From Bremia lactucae (taxonomy: Eukaryota; Oomycota; Peronosporomycetes; Peronosporales; Peronosporaceae), in assembly GCF_004359215.1 (NCBI RefSeq), contig NC_090610.1, positions 15,908,682-15,921,305 on the forward strand: a DNA stretch of 12,624 nucleotides. The letters run 5' to 3'. Of the stretch, positions 7,174-12,624 are shown piece after piece (position 1 is the first letter of the stretch; every line of letters starts with the position of its first letter). The position numbers were made by a program, and so were the translations under genes. The notes under the pieces were generated by a model. It made no database searches. It saw only the letters and a program-made list of their open reading frames with translations, and was not told where the DNA came from.

Positions 7174-10100
7174 TTACGTCGACTCTAAGAAATTCCCACC
7201 AAGCTTCAGTTGGCACGATAGGGACTTTTTTGGATCACGCTCTTCATATTCCGCGACCAAGAGCTTGCGCAAAACGTCAACAAGAGTAGTTCGCTTAGCT
7301 TGTTGCTCACTCGTCTCTGACTTGTCTTCCCGAGCGTATGGTGGTGTCTGAAAACTCGTATCAACTATTTCATGAAGCGTATGCCGCAATTCTTGTAGCA
7401 ACGCTGCAGAGCGAAACGAGTTTTGCAACATAATCCAATCATTGACTCGCACGCCAATCGTCTCATTTCCGTCCTTGTCTTTCTGTCGGAGCTGCGGCAA
7501 CAATTCAAACGTATGACTAAATAAACACACTGCCAATGGGCAGACTAGACTGGAAGCTGGGAGATACACTTGCGAAGTATGCAGCTTCACGGCGTACGTG
7601 AGAAAAGAACTGGCATGAAATGTTGCCACTTTATAATTAATTGAGCTCGGATGCATCACAACAAGATTTTGATCACGCTCTCGGAAAATTGCGCGCTGGG
7701 GACCATAAGCTACTGATGGCAGCTCTGCATGTACTAAATTTGGGGCGAGTCCAGCATAAAGAATTGCCGACATTGTGGCTAATTGCTCGAGTGTCATACG
7801 TTCGTCTCGTGACGACTCGGTCGCTGATATAAAGCCTAACTGAGCTACTAGGCCCCGAAAGTGACGTTTGAGCTTACTGAGTTCCCAAAGACCTCGCTGG
7901 CTTAAAAAATGAGTCTGACAAAAAGTCTTTTCATCGACTCCATTCCTCTTGCCACGTTGTACAACGTGCCGCCACGCCTCAAACGCGTTCACGTCCGTCA
8001 GTAAATCGCTCGCACCAACAGCAAAAGTCTGGCGACTCTTCTTCATTTCATTTTGCCGACCAAAAGGCGCAACGAAAGGAGACTTTGTTTCCAGCACGGC
8101 CGCACAGGTGCTCGCTCCATCAAATACATTAAAAAGCGCACCTAGTAAAAGAAGTTTTCCAACTTTAACATCTACAGGCAAGTGAGCCAAATGGACCCCT
8201 AATGCTGTAATAGCTTCCGTGTCACGATTAAGCGCACCAATCTCAAACAGCTCTTCCAAAGCATCCTGAATACTGACATCGCTCGGTGGGTCCAAACACG
8301 CACGTAAAAACTTTCCGCAGCTATCAGTCTGGTGACCGCTAACGCCAAAGTTTTTGATCTGCAGGCAAAGTGACGTTAATGGAGCCCGCTGAATCTCAGG
8401 GACTGGCTGCTCCAGCATCACGCAGCGAAAGATAGACTCTGGAAAGAGCCGGAAACACGAGCCTCCACTCGTACGACCGGCACGACCAGCTCGCTGTTTG
8501 GCATTTGCACGAGCGACCCAAATTTCATCCAAGACATTTGTCCGATGCTGGGCATCATGGCGCATTTGTTTAACCCGCCCTGTATCAATTACAACCTTTA
8601 CATCGTCGATAGTTAAAGATGTTTCGGCAATATTAGTCGCAGCAATGATGCGAATCACACCGGCACATTGTCGAAAGATGCGCTGCTGCTCTTGGGCTGA
8701 AAGAGACGAATGCAGCGGAAGTAGTTCAAACGCACGGCCTTGGCTATCATGTCGCAATAGACGGCTTGCTTCCAAGAGGCCCAGTAGCGTCGTGATCTCT
8801 TGAAGACCAGGAAGAAAAATTAGCACCGATGCACTCGTCTGATTTCGTTCCGCTAAAGACAGCAATTCTGTCTCCGTAATGAGCTGCTCCAACAGTGCTT
8901 GAATAAGCTCATAATTGACAATTGACGGGTCAATGCGCTCCAGTGTTCGCAGCGTCGATTCGCTATACGGCTTCTTTAGCGTTTCTTGCACTGCACTTTT
9001 GGTACTCGAAGACTCAGAAGTTGAGGTCCATAAAATCTGTTGCGTGTATGAAGTCCCACCACGACCAGATACCTTTATTTGAGTCGATTTGCGATTTGCA
9101 CCGCTTTGATCTACACCAACGTACGCTGGCGACTCTTCATCCACAATATATTGAGTCATTTCGAGTACGTCTTCGAGATAAAATTGCTTTACAGGATACA
9201 TGCGACCAGGAACTTTAATCATAGGACATACAGCCGCTCCACCAAAATACTCTTGGAAGCTTGCAGCTTGGAGCGTTGCGCTCATGAGAATGACTTTCAA
9301 AGGCGGCAAAGTGCCACCAAACTTTAGACGTCGTGCAGCGTTGTTTTCCGCTAAAAATTGGCGTAGCAAGGCCAGCAACACATCACTTTGAAGATCGCGC
9401 TCGTGGACTTCATCAACAATCACATGACTAACGTATTCTCCTAAGGTGCGTGGATCCTGTAGCTTTCGTAGTAAAATACCAGTTGTACAAAAGAGCAGGC
9501 GCGTGTGTCGCGTCATACGCGATTCCAGACGAATTTGAAAGCCTGTTAGCGAGTCGCCGATGCCCATTTTTGCTTCTCCTAGCTCCTGGGATACGCGTTC
9601 AGCCAGACTAATGGCAGCTAATCGGCGAGGCTGCGTGCATAAAATTTGGCCACGCGCTCCGCCAAGCCTGGAAAGCAATAGGTCTTCTAGCAAAAATTGT
9701 GGTACTTGCGTGCTTTTGCCACAGCCAGTTTCACCAGAAATGAGCATGACGTCGTGGTTTTGCAGCATCTCGACAATCTGCGTCTTGAATGATGCAATGG
9801 GAAGACATTCGCGTTGCGGTAGCTTCGATCGGTACGCACTCGAGTGCATTTGCTTATAGAGCTGTTGACGTAGGTGATTCGAAAGATTAAGCGCAGCGTT
9901 GCGGTCGCTTTCGCTTTCTGCCATTTCTTCATCCATCCGTTCTATCGCATCATCACTTGTTAACAGGCTATTATCTTCGATATTTTCTGTGGTCTCTACG
10001 TCCGCAAAATCAGCGTCCCAATCATTTACATTCCAATTCTGCAGAGCGTTATCACAGCTTTTAGATTCTTTGTTTAGAGATTGAGATATTGGGGTAGGCG

Positions 10101-11940
10101 TCTCAATTAAAGCTCTTTTAGCAGCTAACTCAGCAGGTAAAGCATTAAAGATCGCTGTCAGAAGCTCGTCTTGTTCCTCACGATTCGCAGCTGCAACTGC
10201 AGCATCCATTTCCTGCTCCTTTTTAGTCCACGCCTGCCACATATCACGATAAATAGGCGGCAAAACTCGATACAGAGGTAAATTCGGCGCAAGCTCGAAC
10301 AAGGCACTCGTTGCAACAGCGTCTTTTGCCTCTGTTATCGACTTGTAACCACGTGCAGCATCTCGCGGATCTCTCAACGACATAACTTGCTTCTCACAGC
10401 TTTTACTGCTCAACACTACCGAATACAAGTGATCACCTCCTGGAGATCGAGGCATTTTTGTGTACTGCGGTTTCTGCAGTCCATTTTTAAGACAATATGA
10501 CTCTAAATGATCCCGTGGAGATTTTCCTGTCCACGACGCTACCGACGAAGCTTCTGTATGAGTAGCTACTGCATGCATTTTGAGCAAATTGCGTCCCTTT
10601 TTCTTCTTTCCACCTTTTCTTTTTATGTTCTGAAGATCCGCTCGTGCTTGGGCGGCTATTAGAGCAGCTGTATCAATGGCTGCACTCTTGGGAATCGCCT
10701 CAGCACTTTTAACAGACGCGTACGCTTCGTCCAAGAGTCCACAAACGCCATAATCACTGTCTCCGACTTCCTCCGTAACAGCCGCTGTGCTCGTACCTCC
10801 AGCCTTTTCTTCCACTTTGACAGCCTCCATCTCGTCCAGCTCTTCACAAATTCTGTCGGTTGCTAGAAGTAGCAACTCATGATCGTCTTTGTTCGACGGC
10901 TTGGATTTTATGTTTTTCTCGAGACTAGCGACGTCCATCGTCTCCTTTGGCTTCAAATTCTTGTTATCACGCTCCTCCATGGGATCTTTCCACCCTCGAG
11001 CAACCAAATCACGTCGTGTGGCTCGTATTTGTCCTATCAATTCGCGCGACTTGAGCTTATCCCCGCTTTTTGTCTTTCTCGTCTGCTTTCGGTCTTGCAA
11101 TCGAGTGAGTACCGCTACTTGCTCATTATAGCGTTTCTCCAGCTCTTGTAACTCTCGATGTTCTGATGAAAAATTGGCTTCTAATTCTGCAATTTCGTTT
11201 TCGCTTGTAGCCATGTTTACTACATACTGTTGGGTCCACGATATCGCCTCCTGTTTCTGTTCTTTAAATTCTTCCCTCCTCTCTACCATCACATGTGCTG
11301 TAGAAATATCTTCGACTGTGATCGGTGGCTTCTGTTCGATACAAATTGCGGCATCATTTTGCGGAAGGGTGTTGACTTCTGCTCGCAGCTCACCTGCGCT
11401 CTTGTCGACGTCATCGGCGCCCTGTAGCGCCTTGGGCAATACACGTAAAGTAGATGGAAGCTCACCACTCGTATACTGTAAAGCCAAGAAATTTAGTGCA
11501 TCCTCTAATGAGTTTGTGTACGCCAAAGCCTCTTTACTCAACGCCAACGAGATGCCATAGTCATCGCACAACGAACGCAGCGCTCGCGCCAGTTTCTTCT
11601 TCGTGCGCTGTTGCAAGAAAATGTCTACAGGTTCTGCAGAGACAAGTACACCAGGGCGGAAGTTTATGCGTTGCAAAGCACGACGGGAACACAGCACGTC
11701 ATCGTGAACAAGCTGCTCCAGATCGCGCCGGAACTCGAAGCCAAGCTCCATTAAAGTGGTTGTTGAGTTTTCAACTATCCTTTTATTTCGACTTTTGATG
11801 CAGCTTACAGTCATGCTAAATTTGACGAAAGTGTCAAAATTCCTAAAGAGAGCACGAATGTTCGAGGATGAAAAGGAGAACAACGTACTGTTGTGTGTAC
11901 ACATAGTGAAGAGGCTGCGCCGAAAATGATCGAGGTCCAT
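7174..11940 (-). CDS. DExH-box RNA helicase, DHX29-like
   Basis: Superfamily 2 RNA helicase. The DHX29 family binds 40S subunits and helps scanning through structured 5' UTRs. One uninterrupted frame, 1588 residues from ATG 11940. Counting from an open extension to 12081 (adding 47 residues): UBA-like segment 164-210, charged coiled coils 266-330, basic KRKGGKKKKGR near 487-497, dsRBD-like domain 518-600, then the helicase core with GETGCGKST (783-791), TQPRRLAA (816-823), DEVH (890-893), SAT (934-936), IFLPG (1088-1092), ATNIAETSLTI (1148-1158) and QRAGRAGR (1196-1203). These are followed by the winged-helix/ratchet region and an OB-fold region ending at 1635. DEVH instead of DEAH, together with UBA-like and dsRBD-like parts, favours DHX29 over spliceosomal DEAH proteins; DHX57 is the alternative. 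A Ser/Thr-rich insert of about 60 residues splits the second RecA domain (985-1045). The start is unsure: ATGs at 11940, 11904, 11814 and 11751 are possible, and conserved sequence begins only near the last. Confidence 0.93.
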   Translation of the reverse strand: MDLDHFRRSLFTMCTHNSTLFSFSSSNIRALFRNFDTFVKFSMTVSCIKSRNKRIVENSTTTLMELGFEFRRDLEQLVHDDVLCSRRALQRINFRPGVLVSAEPVDIFLQQRTKKKLARALRSLCDDYGISLALSKEALAYTNSLEDALNFLALQYTSGELPSTLRVLPKALQGADDVDKSAGELRAEVNTLPQNDAAICIEQKPPITVEDISTAHVMVERREEFKEQKQEAISWTQQYVVNMATSENEIAELEANFSSEHRELQELEKRYNEQVAVLTRLQDRKQTRKTKSGDKLKSRELIGQIRATRRDLVARGWKDPMEERDNKNLKPKETMDVASLEKNIKSKPSNKDDHELLLLATDRICEELDEMEAVKVEEKAGGTSTAAVTEEVGDSDYGVCGLLDEAYASVKSAEAIPKSAAIDTAALIAAQARADLQNIKRKGGKKKKGRNLLKMHAVATHTEASSVASWTGKSPRDHLESYCLKNGLQKPQYTKMPRSPGGDHLYSVVLSSKSCEKQVMSLRDPRDAARGYKSITEAKDAVATSALFELAPNLPLYRVLPPIYRDMWQAWTKKEQEMDAAVAAANREEQDELLTAIFNALPAELAAKRALIETPTPISQSLNKESKSCDNALQNWNVNDWDADFADVETTENIEDNSLLTSDDAIERMDEEMAESESDRNAALNLSNHLRQQLYKQMHSSAYRSKLPQRECLPIASFKTQIVEMLQNHDVMLISGETGCGKSTQVPQFLLEDLLLSRLGGARGQILCTQPRRLAAISLAERVSQELGEAKMGIGDSLTGFQIRLESRMTRHTRLLFCTTGILLRKLQDPRTLGEYVSHVIVDEVHERDLQSDVLLALLRQFLAENNAARRLKFGGTLPPLKVILMSATLQAASFQEYFGGAAVCPMIKVPGRMYPVKQFYLEDVLEMTQYIVDEESPAYVGVDQSGANRKSTQIKVSGRGGTSYTQQILWTSTSESSSTKSAVQETLKKPYSESTLRTLERIDPSIVNYELIQALLEQLITETELLSLAERNQTSASVLIFLPGLQEITTLLGLLEASRLLRHDSQGRAFELLPLHSSLSAQEQQRIFRQCAGVIRIIAATNIAETSLTIDDVKVVIDTGRVKQMRHDAQHRTNVLDEIWVARANAKQRAGRAGRTSGGSCFRLFPESIFRCVMLEQPVPEIQRAPLTSLCLQIKNFGVSGHQTDSCGKFLRACLDPPSDVSIQDALEELFEIGALNRDTEAITALGVHLAHLPVDVKVGKLLLLGALFNVFDGASTCAAVLETKSPFVAPFGRQNEMKKSRQTFAVGASDLLTDVNAFEAWRHVVQRGKRNGVDEKTFCQTHFLSQRGLWELSKLKRHFRGLVAQLGFISATESSRDERMTLEQLATMSAILYAGLAPNLVHAELPSVAYGPQRAIFRERDQNLVVMHPSSINYKVATFHASSFLTYAVKLHTSQVYLPASSLVCPLAVCLFSHTFELLPQLRQKDKDGNETIGVRVNDWIMLQNSFRSAALLQELRHTLHEIVDTSFQTPPYAREDKSETSEQQAKRTTLVDVLRKLLVAEYEERDPKKSLSCQLKLGGNFLEST

Positions 11941-12349
11941 TAATGTGGGTCTAATACCAGAACACACTAAGGTGCCCACGTTCCGGAACGAACTGCGCAC
12001 GGCCCGTTGCGACAGGCCCTTTCTAGAAAGGTGCCGTCGACGATGGTAGACGCAATCTGAATTGTCTCCGTTGAGGATCAATACTTCAACGGTGCCTCGG
12101 CGACAGCTTGGTATAAACCGTTGGCCGGTAGTTTATGCGGCCCTACTCGATGCAGTCTCTGAAAGTAAAACTGGAGTTTCGGTGCACTGCAAGCTTTGGA
12201 ATTGCGCAAACGCTTGAGTAATTTTATGTATGACACGGTTGAAAGATAGCGGACCGTGAAGGCTCTAGTATTGAGCTGGCCGACAGGAAGCGACCAGGTT
12301 GTATTAATGCAATCGCTGTCAAAAGTTAGGACACTACGCTCATGAGTGC
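11941..12349. other. upstream region of the helicase gene, up to the right LTR
   Basis: About 410 bp between the first in-frame ATG of the helicase and the LTR. It must hold the helicase promoter and 5' UTR and perhaps a short non-coding or coding first exon. The helicase frame stays open upstream to 12081 without an ATG. I saw no convincing initiator or TATA element. Confidence 0.5.
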
Positions 12350-12457
12350 TGTAACGGGGTGTATCGTTACATGAAATTAACAATAAAAGATTGTTAATTA
12401 ATATTATCCAAAAGGTAGATAATATTTAGAGGAAATTACTTTAAATAGTAATTTCCT
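12350..12457. repeat. hairpins in the right LTR, partly covarying with the left copy
   Basis: Inverted repeats at 12350-12356/12365-12371, 12375-12384/12390-12399 (10 bp, better paired than in the left copy), 12401-12408/12418-12425 (shorter than in the left copy by one mismatch) and 12430-12440/12447-12457 (perfect 11 bp, with a compensated base-pair change relative to the left copy). Confidence 0.85.
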
Positions 12458-12624
12458 GAATTCTTATCCATAAATAGGTATAGACCATTATGTCTATTTA
12501 TTCCGCAGACTAATCAGCTGTAGAAGTAATCAAAGAGAGTTACGAGATAAGATAGATAAGAATTCATTTACATGTTTAGTATTAGTTTATAGTTAAGACA
12601 ACATTTACAAAGATAGATTAACAA
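12350..12624 (+). repeat. second copy of the LTR, plus orientation, truncated by window edge
   Basis: Begins TGTAACGGGG at 12350 and aligns with the reverse complement of 830 to about 555 of the left LTR. The first 32 bases are identical; after that there are scattered substitutions and small indels. The last third (U5 side) is outside the window, so it may be a solo LTR or the 5' LTR of a second element that runs away from the island. The sequence differences show it is a different insertion from the left one, not a recent segmental duplicate. Confidence 0.85.

Noticed and set aside
7641..11798. Many plus-strand frames of 60-128 codons opposite the helicase
   Set aside because: They are antisense shadows of the long, conserved helicase frame. 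None shows domains or an independent start context.
12078..12383. 101-codon minus-strand frame reaching from the right LTR towards the helicase
   Set aside because: It has no ATG start at its 5' end, no family resemblance and ends in a stop just upstream of the helicase frame. I could not find a splice arrangement that joins it convincingly.

Overview
This window most likely comes from a filamentous oomycete (Peronosporales-type: Phytophthora or a downy mildew). That is an inference from the look of the genes: very short introns (58-74 nt, GT..AG), compact gene structures, stramenopile-like farnesyl pyrophosphate synthase and GSK3 proteins, and LTR retrotransposon material on both sides. No bacterial features (operons, Shine-Dalgarno sites) are present.

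Layout. Bases 1-830 are the 5' part of an LTR retrotransposon on the minus strand: the start of a gag-like reading frame (227 down to 1), a leader, a primer-binding-site-like sequence and a complete 460-bp LTR (371-830). Then come three housekeeping genes: a five-exon farnesyl pyrophosphate synthase gene (+, 939-2359), a six-exon GSK3/shaggy-type protein kinase gene (-, 5639-4071) and one very long, apparently intronless DExH-box RNA helicase gene of the DHX29 type (-, about 11940-7174). From 12350 to the end of the window a second, diverged copy of the same LTR begins on the plus strand. The spacers 2360-4070 (between convergent genes) and 5640-7173 hold only decayed, coding-like stretches and some inverted repeats.

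Relations. The three genes have unrelated housekeeping roles: isoprenoid supply, signalling and translation initiation. They do not form a pathway. The two LTRs sit at the two ends of this gene island, each with its U3 end facing the 5' end of the neighbouring gene. Retrotransposon and gene are therefore head to head at both borders.

Most unusual. The retrotransposon is tiled with short, mostly perfect inverted repeats. There are more than a dozen hairpins with 5-11 bp arms in 830 bases, running through LTR, leader and the gag-like coding sequence. In one LTR hairpin the two copies differ by a matched pair of substitutions that preserves pairing, which suggests the structures are maintained. 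Second, the FPP synthase has a reading-frame conflict in its first exon, about 100 bp from the LTR insertion. Its catalytic part is intact, but the N-terminus is probably damaged or newly formed.
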